A stretch of DNA of 37,797 bases from Candidatus Zambryskibacteria bacterium RIFCSPLOWO2_12_FULL_39_16 (GTDB lineage: Bacteria; Patescibacteriota; Minisyncoccia; Phycocordibacterales; WO2-35-19), in contig MHWS01000002.1 of assembly GCA_001824215.1 (NCBI GenBank), positions 1-37,797 on the forward strand. Direction: 5' to 3'. Below are positions 25,022 to 33,539 of the stretch, piece by piece (the stretch's first letter is position 1; every line of letters begins with the position of its first letter). The notes under the pieces are model-generated. The model was not told the origin of the DNA. It saw nothing but the letters and a program-made list of their open reading frames with translations, and did not search any database. The position numbers were made by a program, and so were the translations under genes.

Positions 25022-27268
25022 TTACTTTTTATTTTTCCCGCCCGCATCGCCTTGCGAAGCATGGCGGGCAGGCCATCGCCCTCGGCGACCTACTTTTTTG
25101 GGTTCTTTCAAAATTTCGAGGGCGCGCTCAAAAGTAATATCATAAACATCATCTTGTTTAAGAGAACGGAAATCTTTTTGATGCACTATGTAAGGACCGA
25201 AGCGACCAATATTAGCGCTTATCATTTCTTTGGTCTCCGGGTGCGACCCGAGCTCTCTTGGTAGACTCAAATATTTTAAAGCTTCTTCTAGGGTTACACT
25301 TTTTGGGTCTTTTTCTTTTGGTATTGAAGACCTTCTTGGTTTTTTATTTTTTTCATCTTTGACTCCAAGTTGTACATAAGGTCCAAATCTTCCATCCATA
25401 ACAAAGACCGAAAGTCCGGTTGCTGTGTCAACCCCGATTGCTTCCGCCTCCTTTATTTCGGAGCCATCTATGTTTCTCATGCCTTTGCATTTAGGAAATT
25501 TCTCGCAGCTTAAAAACTTACCGCTCCGGCCGAGTTTAATTATCATATCTCCACCGCAAACAGGACATTTAAATTTGGGGTCAGCATCTCCAAGATTGGT
25601 CAGTTTGGCTGTCTTTTCTTTTTCTTTTACATCTTTTGAGAATGGTTTGTAAAATTCTCGCAGAGTCGGTTCATACTCTCTCTTACCGTCTGCGATTTGG
25701 TCAAGCTCATCTTCCATCTCGGCCGTGAAAGTATCACTGATATAGTTTCCAAAATTATTTTCCAAAAATGTAGAAACCACATCACCGGTATCAGTCGGTT
25801 TGAGTGTCCGCCCGTCTTTTTCAACATAACCTCTCTCCACAATAGTATTAATGATAGAGGCGTAAGTAGAAGGCCTGCCGATGCCTCGTTTTTCAAGTTC
25901 TTTAATAAGCCCGGCCTCACTATATCTATTTGGCGGCTCCGTTTGTTTTTCTTCATTAGTTAGATTAAATAGAGATAACGGGTCGCTTGCTTTGACTTTT
26001 GGAAGCAAAACATCTTCGCCTTTGGCGGCAGGGTCAGCTAAAAGCCAGCCGCTTTTTATTACTCGCGAGCCATTGGCGAAAAAATCCGGTATGGATTTTC
26101 TGGCTCCGACCGGAGCGTCGGAGCCAGAAACTTCAGCAACAATTTTAGTCCGCATCATTTCGGCGTCTTTCATTTGGCTAGCGACCGCTCTTTGCCAAAT
26201 CAAGCCGTATAACTTTTTTTGGTCATCGTTTGCGCCAACACTTTCTTTATTAAAATGAGTAGGACGGATAGCTCCATGTGCTTCCTGCGCATTTTTTGAT
26301 TTTGTTTTATAAACGCGCGGCTGATGGAGATCTTTGCCGAATTTACTTTCCACAACACCTTTGATTTGTCCCAGAGCTACTTCGGCCATATTCAAACTGT
26401 CGGTGCGCATATAAGTAATGTGCCCGGCTTCATAAAGTTTTTGAGCGACCATCATAGTGCGCTTGGGAGAAAAACCAAACCGAGTAGAAGCTGTTTGCTG
26501 CAAGGTAGAAGTTGTAAATGGCGGTTTTGGCGCTCTCTTTGCTTCAGTTTCCACCACTTCTTTGACAGACCAACTTCCTTCTTTAGCGGTATTATAAATT
26601 TTATCAGCCTCAACTTTTGTTTTAGGTTCCTCTTCGCAAAAGGCAGTGAAATGTTCTTTGACGCTTGTTTCCAAATCTGCGGAAATGACAAAAAATGTTT
26701 CAGGTTTGAAACTTCTAATTTCCCTTTCTCTTTCCATGAGTATCCGCAAAGCGGGGGACTGGACTCTGCCGGCTGAAAGCCCATATCTCACTTTTTTCCA
26801 AATTAAACCGGAGAGGTCGTAGCCCACTAGCCTATCCAGCACCCTTCTAGCTTCTTGAGCCTTCCTCAAATTCTGGTCGATACTTCTGGGATGCTCAAGA
26901 GCTTCTTCAATAGCTTCTTTGGTGATCTCTTGATAAGTGACTCTGCTTATTTTAAGATCTTTAATTTTTGATTTTTTGATTTCTTCGACAATATGCCAAG
27001 CTATAGCTTCGCCTTCTCGGTCGGGGTCTGTCGCCAATATCACCTCATCCGCTCGGCTGGCCAGTCTTTTTATTTCTTCCATCACTTTTTCTTTGCCTTT
27101 TGAAATTTCATAATGGGGAATAAAGCCACCTTCTATATCGATGGCCTTTTTGTTTGATTTTGGCAAATCACGGATGTGTCCGATACTGGCCACTACTTCA
27201 TAATCGCTTCCTATATATTTGCCGATTGTCTTTGCTTTTGCCGGCGATTCTACTATTAAAAGCTTCAT
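25022..27268 (-). CDS. topA: DNA topoisomerase I
   Basis: A 748-residue type IA topoisomerase that relaxes negative supercoils. Toprim domain: 'IVESPAKAKTI' with E7, DPDREGE (81-87). Active-site Y286 in 'GHITYMRTDS'. 'YGLSAGRVQSPALRIL' and 'EKRGIGRPSTYASII' are family motifs. A single C4 zinc finger ('CPVCGGDM...CEKFPKCKG', about residues 575-600) and two 'GRFGPYVQ/GRFGPYIV' repeats follow. The extreme C terminus, WPARHASQGDAGGKNKK, comes from a palindromic element (25037-25072) that extends the basic tail. dprA lies upstream on the same strand, a common bacterial order. Confidence 0.95.
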   Translation of the reverse strand: MKLLIVESPAKAKTIGKYIGSDYEVVASIGHIRDLPKSNKKAIDIEGGFIPHYEISKGKEKVMEEIKRLASRADEVILATDPDREGEAIAWHIVEEIKKSKIKDLKISRVTYQEITKEAIEEALEHPRSIDQNLRKAQEARRVLDRLVGYDLSGLIWKKVRYGLSAGRVQSPALRILMEREREIRSFKPETFFVISADLETSVKEHFTAFCEEEPKTKVEADKIYNTAKEGSWSVKEVVETEAKRAPKPPFTTSTLQQTASTRFGFSPKRTMMVAQKLYEAGHITYMRTDSLNMAEVALGQIKGVVESKFGKDLHQPRVYKTKSKNAQEAHGAIRPTHFNKESVGANDDQKKLYGLIWQRAVASQMKDAEMMRTKIVAEVSGSDAPVGARKSIPDFFANGSRVIKSGWLLADPAAKGEDVLLPKVKASDPLSLFNLTNEEKQTEPPNRYSEAGLIKELEKRGIGRPSTYASIINTIVERGYVEKDGRTLKPTDTGDVVSTFLENNFGNYISDTFTAEMEDELDQIADGKREYEPTLREFYKPFSKDVKEKEKTAKLTNLGDADPKFKCPVCGGDMIIKLGRSGKFLSCEKFPKCKGMRNIDGSEIKEAEAIGVDTATGLSVFVMDGRFGPYVQLGVKDEKNKKPRRSSIPKEKDPKSVTLEEALKYLSLPRELGSHPETKEMISANIGRFGPYIVHQKDFRSLKQDDVYDITFERALEILKEPKKVGRRGRWPARHASQGDAGGKNKK
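25037..25072 (-). repeat. 36-bp palindromic element at the 3' end of topA
   Basis: Reverse complement of the 6407-6442 element with one changed base. Read in the topA frame it gives the same peptide, PARHASQGDAGG. It also sits just upstream of the relA -10 box, where the -35 region would be. Confidence 0.9.
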
Positions 27269-27320
27269 AATAAATTAAGGATAAAGAAAAAATCTATAAT
27301 TAGCAAATTTTAATCAAAAT

Positions 27321-28202
27321 TTATGAGAGGCGGATTTCGCCGAGGGTTTCTTTTATAAGACCTTTCAGTTCTAAGAGAGAGAGGAGAGTTTGAGTTTCGC
27401 CAACGGGGATTTGATGCTCCAAATTTGCTTGCCTTAAAATCTCATCACGTGGTAGCGGTTCAACCAAAAGCTTAATGATAATCATTTCTTTTTCCGAACA
27501 ATCAAAATATTTCGTTTCGTCCCGCGAAGCTTCAGCGGAGTGGGATTCCAAATGCAAAGCTTCCAAAATATCATCACTGTCGCGGATGGGAGTAGCGCCG
27601 AGGCGGATGAGCATATGAGGCCCAGAGCTTGTGGTATTGAAAATACTTCCGGGCAAAGCCAAGACATCTCTGTTGTATTCGGTCGCTAACCTCCCAGTGA
27701 TAAGAGTGCCGGATTTTTTCTCTGCCTCTATGATTAAAGTGGCATTGCTCATACCGGCCATTATTCTGTTCCTTTGAGGAAAACTATAATAGACAGCTTT
27801 AAATTCAGGATCAAATTCATTCATAAGCATTCCGCCTCTCTCTACAATCTCTTGGGCGAGGCGAGTATGAGATTGCGGATGCAAAACTTCAAGCGAAAGG
27901 CCGGAGCCAGGCACGGCGATGGTGGGCAAATTGTTTTTAAGCGCTGCTCGATGAGCGATTGAGTCAATGCCTAAAGCAAGGCCTGAAACGATTGTTATGG
28001 GGTAACCTTTCAAACCTTCTATAAGAGTCTCTACCGCTTCTTTACCATAACTTGTGTTCTTACGGGCGCCGACAACGCAAAGAAGCTTCCGGCTCCAATC
28101 CGCCACTTTACCTGTATAAAACAATCTTTCCGGCAGTTGATTGATTTCTTCTAGGAGTGGTGGCCAATCTCTCCTTTCCAGTTTTTTGATCTTGTATGGC
28201 AT
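27321..28202 (-). CDS. dprA: DNA-processing protein DprA/Smf
   Basis: A 293-residue Rossmann-fold protein that binds incoming single-stranded DNA and loads RecA in natural transformation. Motifs: 'VVGARKNTSYGKEAVETLI', 'IVSGLALGIDSIAH', 'AVPGSGLSLEVLHP', 'FPQRNRIMAGMSNATLIIEA', 'SGTLITGRLATEYNRDVLALPG'. A C-terminal winged-helix (DML1-like) domain follows a linker that contains a palindrome-derived 'SHSAEASRDE'. The start at 28202 (MPYKIKK) is preferred over an upstream Phe-rich extension that overlaps serS; TACAAT lies 10 nt before it. Suggests DNA uptake in this organism, as proposed for other CPR. Confidence 0.92.
   Translation of the reverse strand: MPYKIKKLERRDWPPLLEEINQLPERLFYTGKVADWSRKLLCVVGARKNTSYGKEAVETLIEGLKGYPITIVSGLALGIDSIAHRAALKNNLPTIAVPGSGLSLEVLHPQSHTRLAQEIVERGGMLMNEFDPEFKAVYYSFPQRNRIMAGMSNATLIIEAEKKSGTLITGRLATEYNRDVLALPGSIFNTTSSGPHMLIRLGATPIRDSDDILEALHLESHSAEASRDETKYFDCSEKEMIIIKLLVEPLPRDEILRQANLEHQIPVGETQTLLSLLELKGLIKETLGEIRLS
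27519..27545 (-). repeat. Palindromic insertion inside dprA
   Basis: TCCCGC and GTGGGA arms flank GAAGCTTC. Placed in frame in the inter-domain linker. Composition and position match the other intragenic elements. Confidence 0.4.
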
Positions 28203-28212
28203 ATTTATTTTT

Positions 28213-28230
28213 ATTGTAGCAAATGATAAT
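28213..28230. promoter_or_regulatory. Overlapping divergent promoters of dprA and serS
   Basis: In a 36-bp space the minus strand has TACAAT (28218-28213) for dprA and the plus strand has GATAAT (28225-28230) for serS, ending 8 nt before its GTG. Each -35 region would fall beyond the other gene's -10. Confidence 0.5.
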
Positions 28231-28238
28231 ATAAGTGG

Positions 28239-29513
28239 GTGCTTGATATCAAGTTTATAAGAGAAAACGCAGAGCTCGTGCAAGAAGGCGCCAAGAAAAA
28301 GCGCATAGACTTTGATGTTAAAAAGCTTCTTCTGGTTGATGATAAGAGAAAAGCTATAAACCAAGATATTGAAGTTAAACGGGCCAAACAAAATGAAGTA
28401 AGCCAGAAAATCCCAAAAGCAGATTCAATACAAAGAGAAGCTCTCATAAAAGAAATGCAACCTTTGAAAGAGGAAATGCAAAAACTTGAAGAAGAGTTGA
28501 AAGGGGTGATGGTAGAATGGCAAAAACTCATGGTCACCGTGCCAAATATTCCTGATATGTCAGTACCGGAAGGTGATAGCGATAAAGATAACAAAGAAGT
28601 CAAAATGTGGGGGAAAATTCCAAAATTTGATTTTACTCCAAAAGACCACGTAGAGCTTATGACAAATCTTGGAATGTTAGACCTTGACCGTGGTGCCAAA
28701 GTGGCTGGTTTTCGCGGGTACTTTTTGACGGGTGATGGCGCCAGACTACAATTTGCTCTGTGGCAATTTATCAATGATTTTTTTCAAAAAAAGGCGAAAA
28801 AAGATAATAAATGGATTCCGATGATTGTGCCGTCGCTCCTCCGGCGAGAGCCGTTTATAGGTACGGGATATTTGCCACAAGGTGAAGAAGATTTATATAA
28901 AACTCAAGACGGTCAGTATCTCTCCGGCACGGCTGAAGTGGCTATGATGAGTTATTTTATGGATGAGGTCTTGGATAAAAAAGATTTGCCAAAAAAAATG
29001 CTTGGATTTTCCAATGCATATCGTCGTGAAGCGGGGGCGCATGGCAAAGACACAAAAGGCATCTTGCGCGTCCATGAGTTTTTCAAATTTGAACAAGTTA
29101 TTTTATGCGAAGCCAACCATGAGACTTCTGTGAAGCTCCATGAAGAAATACAGTCAAACACCGAAGAAATCACACAGGCCCTCGGGCTTCCATATCGTGT
29201 GGTGATCAATTGCGCTGGTGATTTGGGGCTGGGTCAGGTTAAGAAGTATGATATTGAAGTTTGGTTGCCTTCAGAAAATGTGTACAAAGAGACGGGTTCC
29301 GCCTCCTATTTTCATGATTTTCAGACTCGTCGCTTAAATATTCGTTATCGCGACGAAGATGGCAAAATGAAATTTGCCCACTCTCTAAACAACACTGCTC
29401 TTTCCGGGAGGCCTCTTATGATGATAGTTGAAAATAACCAACAAGTTGATGGATCAATAATCATACCGGAAGTGCTCCGTCCATATATGGAGGGTAGAGA
29501 AAAAATAAAATAG
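28239..29513 (+). CDS. serS: Seryl-tRNA synthetase
   Basis: A 424-residue class II synthetase. The N-terminal two-helix coiled-coil arm (about residues 28-100) that holds the tRNA-Ser variable arm is present. Catalytic motifs: 'GTGYLPQGEEDLYKTQDGQYLSGTAEVA', motif 2 'YRREAGAHGKDTKGILRVHEFFKFEQ', 'VYKETGSASYFHDFQTRRLNIRY', and motif 3 'LNNTALSGRPLMMIVENNQ'. It begins at a GTG 8 nt after GATAAT, consistent with a leaderless mRNA. Length is normal. Confidence 0.95.
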   Translation: MLDIKFIRENAELVQEGAKKKRIDFDVKKLLLVDDKRKAINQDIEVKRAKQNEVSQKIPKADSIQREALIKEMQPLKEEMQKLEEELKGVMVEWQKLMVTVPNIPDMSVPEGDSDKDNKEVKMWGKIPKFDFTPKDHVELMTNLGMLDLDRGAKVAGFRGYFLTGDGARLQFALWQFINDFFQKKAKKDNKWIPMIVPSLLRREPFIGTGYLPQGEEDLYKTQDGQYLSGTAEVAMMSYFMDEVLDKKDLPKKMLGFSNAYRREAGAHGKDTKGILRVHEFFKFEQVILCEANHETSVKLHEEIQSNTEEITQALGLPYRVVINCAGDLGLGQVKKYDIEVWLPSENVYKETGSASYFHDFQTRRLNIRYRDEDGKMKFAHSLNNTALSGRPLMMIVENNQQVDGSIIIPEVLRPYMEGREKIK

Positions 29514-29545
29514 GGAATATATATTATAATTAAAAAGATATAATT

Positions 29546-29578
29546 CCCCCTCTTAAGGTAAGAGGGGGTAAGGGGGAG
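29546..29578 (+). repeat. Inverted repeat in the leader of the FtsQ-like gene
   Basis: CCCCCTCTTA (29546-29555) pairs perfectly with TAAGAGGGGG (29559-29568) around a 3-nt loop and is followed by TAAGGGGGAG two bases before the ATG. TATAAT (29539-29544) just upstream would start RNA inside the repeat. The purine tail may serve as a poorly spaced ribosome-binding site. Confidence 0.6.
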
Positions 29579-29580
29579 TT

Positions 29581-30384
29581 ATGAAAAATAATAGATACAA
29601 AAAAACTTCTTCTATAATTGCTAAAAGACGAAAAGCTAGAAGATATGTCGGTATATTTTTGAAAATAAGCTTGCCAGTGGCTTTTTTTATTGGACTCGTT
29701 TTTCTTTTGCGGGCAGATTTTTTGCAAGTAAAAAGTTTTGAAGTTTTGAGTGCAGAAACTGTACAGACAGAAAGTATAAAAAATGCCGCTTCTGATTTTA
29801 TTTCTGGCACAAATTTTTTCCTCTTACCAAGGTCAAATATACTGTTTTTAAGCAAAGCTAACTTAGCGGCTGCTTTGCTGTCAAAATTTGGAAGATTAGA
29901 AAATGTTGAGGTCAACAAACAATTTTTCAGCCGAAGCATTAAATTGTCTGTTTCAGAAAGGAAAGAAGACTTTTTGTGGTGCTCCGACCAAGGTAAATGC
30001 TTTTTTATGACAAAGGATGGGTTTATTTTTGACTTGGCCAGCTTCGTTGTAGCGGACAAAGTAATTTTTAGAGGTCTTTTAAATGGAAATCCGTTAATGA
30101 AAAATTTCTCTACTCCAGAAAAAATGCAAAACTATTCAGGTTTTATTGAAATCTTAAAAAATGCCGATTTCCAAATTAGTTCCATAAATATCGAGTCAAA
30201 TGATAAAGCAACTGCCAAGTCAAACACGGGCGACATAATATTTAGCCCAGATGAAGAGGATCTTTCCACCGTCGCTCAAAACGTCATTCTTTTAATAAAT
30301 AATATAAAAAGCAAGACTCCATCTGCTCAATTTAGCTATGTTGATGCTCGCTTCGGCAATAAGATTTTCTATAAACTCTATTGA
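29581..30384 (+). CDS. ftsQ: FtsQ-like cell-division protein with POTRA domain
   Basis: A 267-residue protein: a basic cytoplasmic N terminus (KRRKARR), one transmembrane helix (about residues 23-44), then a POTRA-like domain ('LQVKSFEVLSAETVQTESIKNAA' followed by 'LENVEVNKQFFSRSIKLSVSERKEDFLWCSD') and an FtsQ-type C-terminal beta region. FtsQ/DivIB bridges early and late divisome proteins. The layout and length fit. ftsA and ftsZ are not adjacent, so the name rests on architecture only. Confidence 0.7.
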   Translation: MKNNRYKKTSSIIAKRRKARRYVGIFLKISLPVAFFIGLVFLLRADFLQVKSFEVLSAETVQTESIKNAASDFISGTNFFLLPRSNILFLSKANLAAALLSKFGRLENVEVNKQFFSRSIKLSVSERKEDFLWCSDQGKCFFMTKDGFIFDLASFVVADKVIFRGLLNGNPLMKNFSTPEKMQNYSGFIEILKNADFQISSINIESNDKATAKSNTGDIIFSPDEEDLSTVAQNVILLINNIKSKTPSAQFSYVDARFGNKIFYKLY

Positions 30385-30418
30385 TAATTTCTAAAATTAA
30401 TTTGCTATAATATAAGAT

Positions 30419-30820
30419 ATGTCTGAAGCTTATGAGAGAGACCCGTTTCTTTTGGCTTATGTGAAATGGCATTATGGTCAAGGCTTACGTGAATTTTTTG
30501 GCGTGGCTGGAAATTTTTTGTGGTTTGTTTTTCATTTCTTCTCATTCAAACTGCTTCTTAAGACTTTACTTGCTCCTTGGAAAAGGTTGGGTGAAAATTA
30601 TGAGGGCGGTTTGGATTTAAAAGCTTTTGCTTCTTCTTTGGTCATTAACACTTTGATGAGAGCCGTTGGTTTTGTCACCAAAGTTTTAGTATTGTCGGTT
30701 GGCCTGGTCTCTTATGTCTTGACTCTTATTTTTTCCTTCTTTATTTTTGTTATATGGATTTTGGCGCCTGTAATACTTTTGGGCAGTATCCTGTTGTCAG
30801 TCGCCTTTTTTATAATTTAA
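30419..30820 (+). CDS. Small membrane protein next to the Clp-like ATPase
   Basis: A 133-residue protein with hydrophobic segments at about residues 28-50 and 80-132, and a conserved-looking stretch 'YVKWHYGQGLREFF' then 'KTLLAPWKRLGE'. This WHY...APWKR pattern is, as I recall it, common in Patescibacteria membrane proteins of unknown function. A TGn-extended TATAAT (30406-30411) ends 7 nt before the ATG, so it is leaderless. The Clp-like ATPase with two membrane helices starts 28 nt downstream, and the two are probably cotranscribed. A joint membrane complex is inference. Confidence 0.65.
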   Translation: MSEAYERDPFLLAYVKWHYGQGLREFFGVAGNFLWFVFHFFSFKLLLKTLLAPWKRLGENYEGGLDLKAFASSLVINTLMRAVGFVTKVLVLSVGLVSYVLTLIFSFFIFVIWILAPVILLGSILLSVAFFII

Positions 30821-30848
30821 TCCCCAAAATCTTTTTCGTATTTTTATC

Positions 30849-33266
30849 ATGACCTTTAAAAAACTTAAAAAAATATCGGAGCCACATTTCTACTGCTTGT
30901 TTTTGGACAAGTTTTTTCCTAAGACTATCCGCAACATTTTAAGAAAAGGAGCAGCTCTGGCTTCTCTTGTTTCCTTTGCCCTTTCCTTTGATTCTCTGCC
31001 GCTTTATTTCAGCAAAGCAGACGGCTTATTTTTCTTTTTTATTTTTATCTACCTCACTCTTTCTTTCTTAGAATTTTTTTACCAATCAATGCGAGATGAA
31101 GGTTTGCGGGTAAGGGTAAGAGAAAGCATCATAAATAAAGATAAAATCATTGATTATGCTCTGTCTAGTATATTGTTTGTTACAAATGAAATTGATGTTA
31201 CCTTGGCTTTGTTTGACAGTAAAATTGGTGCAGAAATTCTTATAAGGTCAGGCATATCTCCAGAAAATTTTAAAAATTTTATTTATTCCGAAAGGCCGTC
31301 TATTATGGCCTCATCTTTAAATTTTAGAGATGAATCTGCCAACTTACTTTCATATCTGGATGTTATTTATGATACTGATAAAGCCTTCCAGTCCTTTCTT
31401 TCTCAAAATTCTGTAAATAAAGATGAGTTTATGGGGACTGCAAATTGGATAATGAATACAGAAGACAAAAAATGTAGACAAGGGAGATTTTGGAGCAGAG
31501 AAAATCTGGGAGCCATGCCATCAATTGGCACCAGCTGGTCATATGGAGAATCGGCAGATTTGGGGGAATATGGGGTACCTTTTGAAAACGTCACAAACAT
31601 TTCTTTGTTTGATATTGAAAACGGTTACCGAGACAGGGAAGTGAGGGCTCTCGAAGTAATACTTGAAAGAAGAGAAGAAGCTAATGCCATAATAATAGAC
31701 GACGACGAAAGAGTGGCAAGAGATATTGTTGGCAGGCTTTTAAAAAAGATTAAACTGGGAGTGACTCTGCCGTCTATTGAGCATAAAAATATTATTGAAC
31801 TTGATTCAAATTCCTTAATCGCTTCCTATAAAAATAAAGGCGAGTTTGAGGCGGAACTTTTAAAAATTTTGAACCAATCTGTTTCTGCCGGAAACATCAT
31901 TCTTTACATAAGAGATCTTTCAGGATTTTTGGGGAGCGCCAAAAACTTGGGGGTAAATTTGGCCTCTCTTCTTTCTCCATATCTTGCCTCCAAAAATCTT
32001 CAAATGATTGCTTCTGCGACCAATGCCGATTTTCACTTTTTTATTGAGACCAGTCCCACCCTTCTGGAAAAATTTGAAAGGATTATTCCTGATTCTGTTG
32101 GGGTGGAGGCCTCCGTCGGTGTTATTCTTGAACAAATTCCTTCCCTTGAAAAACAATACGGATTGGTTTTTTCATATCCTTGCATCTTAACTTTAGTCAG
32201 TACCGCCGATCGTTTTGTCACTTATGGAGAAATGCCGGGTAAAGCTCTCAGTCTGCTCACAGAAGTGGCCCCTTGGGCAGTAGAGCGGAAAATACATATA
32301 ATCAGAGAAAACGATGTAAATATTTTTGTTTCTGAAAAAACAGGCATCGTTACGGGAGCAATAAAAGAAAAGGAAGCGGAGAAAATAGAGCACTTGGAAG
32401 AACTTTTGCATAAAAGAGTTATTGGGCAGGACGAAGCGGTAAATGGCATCGCTGACGCTATCAGGCGATCGCGTTCGGGAATAGGCAATCCCAAAAAACC
32501 TCTGGCCTCTTTTCTTTTTATCGGGCCGACCGGAGTGGGCAAGACCGAAGTTTCAAAAGCTCTAGCCGAAAGTTTTTTTGGCGATGAGAAAAAGATGATT
32601 CGTTTTGATATGTCCGAATACAATGGGCCGGAAGCCATATCTCAGCTTATCGGAGATTTCACGGAGAACCGTAGCGGTCTTTTAGCGAGCAGAGTCAGAG
32701 ACAATCCATACAGCATCCTTTTGCTTGATGAATTTGAAAAAGCGGCACCGGATGTTTTGGATTTGTTTTTGCAGATTTTGGATGAGGGTATATTTACCGA
32801 TGCTTTAGGTAAGCAAGTGGGATGTCGCAACCTTATCATCATCGCCACTTCAAATGCCGGCAGCTCACTTATTTGGGATACAATCAAATCAGGCAAGAGT
32901 TTAATGAACTCAAAAGATTCAATCGTGAACTCAATCATAAAAGACAAAATTTTCCGACCGGAACTTTTGAATCGTTTTGATGGGGTTATATTTTTCCACC
33001 CATTGCAAAACAAAGAACTTGAAAATATTGCTAGGCTTGAACTTCAAAAATTGGGAAGGAGATTAAAAGAACAAAATATTGAACTGGTTATAAATGAAGA
33101 GATTATTAATTTTTTGGTAGAGAAGGGAAGTGACCCAGAGTTTGGTGGGCGCTCTATCAACCGAGCTATCCAAAACCAAATAGAAAATATTATTTCACGC
33201 AAAATAGTGAGTGGGCAGGCTAAACCCGGAAGTAAGATTGAAATAAAAAAAGAGGAGCTTCTATAA
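30849..33266 (+). CDS. Membrane-anchored Clp-like AAA+ ATPase with a degenerate first AAA domain
   Basis: An 805-residue Clp/Hsp100 relative. Two hydrophobic segments near the N terminus (about 35-55 and 59-78) suggest a membrane anchor. Residues about 95-150 faintly resemble a Clp N repeat. The region equivalent to AAA1 (about 250-500) has lost Walker A ('NAIIIDDDERVARDIVG' at 279-295) and Walker B ('ILYIRDLSG' where LFIDEIH is usual). AAA2 is intact: GPTGVGKT (559-566), 'LLLDEFEKAAPDV' (624-636), 'TSNAG', and a C-terminal 'DPEFGGRSINRAIQ'. No [IL]G[FL] ClpP-docking tripeptide is seen in the AAA2 loop. It may be a ClpP-independent unfoldase at the membrane. Confidence 0.8.
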   Translation: MTFKKLKKISEPHFYCLFLDKFFPKTIRNILRKGAALASLVSFALSFDSLPLYFSKADGLFFFFIFIYLTLSFLEFFYQSMRDEGLRVRVRESIINKDKIIDYALSSILFVTNEIDVTLALFDSKIGAEILIRSGISPENFKNFIYSERPSIMASSLNFRDESANLLSYLDVIYDTDKAFQSFLSQNSVNKDEFMGTANWIMNTEDKKCRQGRFWSRENLGAMPSIGTSWSYGESADLGEYGVPFENVTNISLFDIENGYRDREVRALEVILERREEANAIIIDDDERVARDIVGRLLKKIKLGVTLPSIEHKNIIELDSNSLIASYKNKGEFEAELLKILNQSVSAGNIILYIRDLSGFLGSAKNLGVNLASLLSPYLASKNLQMIASATNADFHFFIETSPTLLEKFERIIPDSVGVEASVGVILEQIPSLEKQYGLVFSYPCILTLVSTADRFVTYGEMPGKALSLLTEVAPWAVERKIHIIRENDVNIFVSEKTGIVTGAIKEKEAEKIEHLEELLHKRVIGQDEAVNGIADAIRRSRSGIGNPKKPLASFLFIGPTGVGKTEVSKALAESFFGDEKKMIRFDMSEYNGPEAISQLIGDFTENRSGLLASRVRDNPYSILLLDEFEKAAPDVLDLFLQILDEGIFTDALGKQVGCRNLIIIATSNAGSSLIWDTIKSGKSLMNSKDSIVNSIIKDKIFRPELLNRFDGVIFFHPLQNKELENIARLELQKLGRRLKEQNIELVINEEIINFLVEKGSDPEFGGRSINRAIQNQIENIISRKIVSGQAKPGSKIEIKKEELL

Positions 33267-33331
33267 AATGGCTCAGTTAAGCTATTTTTAGGAAATAAGC
33301 GGGACAAAATCATATTCTTATGTCAAAAACA

Positions 33332-33359
33332 TTGACATATTTTTTAGCTGTGCTATACT
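33332..33359 (+). promoter_or_regulatory. Strong promoter of a short transcript
   Basis: Consensus TTGACA (33332-33337), 16 bp, TATACT (33354-33359); the best sigma-70-type promoter in the window. Start expected near 33366. Two hairpins can form in the leader before an AAGGAG at 33427-33432. Confidence 0.7.
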
Positions 33360-33438
33360 GCTTAGGTAACTGATCTTTTCGTTAGTTCTACAGTGAGGTT
33401 GAGAGGTTTTTTAAGCTTGACCCCACAAGGAGTCAGCC

Positions 33439-33498
33439 ATGACCTATTCCCCGCCCAATGGGGTGAAGAGCATTTCCTTTATCGTTGAATCGGACTGA
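33439..33498 (+). CDS. Possible 19-residue peptide in a short transcript
   Basis: An ATG with AAGGAG six bases upstream opens a 19-codon frame (MTYSPPNGVKSISFIVESD) closed by TGA. It is polar, has no signal or membrane segment, and no known relative that I recognise. The unit has its own strong promoter and terminator, so the RNA is about 200 nt. Either the peptide is made or the ORF is incidental to a structured RNA. The ribosome-binding site favours translation, but evidence is thin. Confidence 0.4.
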   Translation: MTYSPPNGVKSISFIVESD

Positions 33499-33505
33499 CG
33501 ACGCC

Positions 33506-33531
33506 GGCGGCCGCGGCCATATGGCCCCGCC
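33506..33531 (+). repeat. G+C-rich nested palindrome
   Basis: GGCGG (33506-33510) and CCGCC (33527-33531) enclose a perfect 12-bp palindrome, GGCCATATGGCC (33515-33526). It lies between the 19-residue ORF and the terminator and stands out against the AT-rich surroundings. Confidence 0.6.
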
Positions 33532-33539
33532 TGTAAGAC

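Noticed and set aside
28203-28391. Longer N terminus for DprA
   Set aside because: It overlaps serS and its promoter and has no family similarity.
33507-33522. NotI (GCGGCCGC) and NdeI (CATATG) sites close together, as in a cloning vector
   Set aside because: The flanking sequence forms a coherent natural transcript and shows no other vector-like feature.
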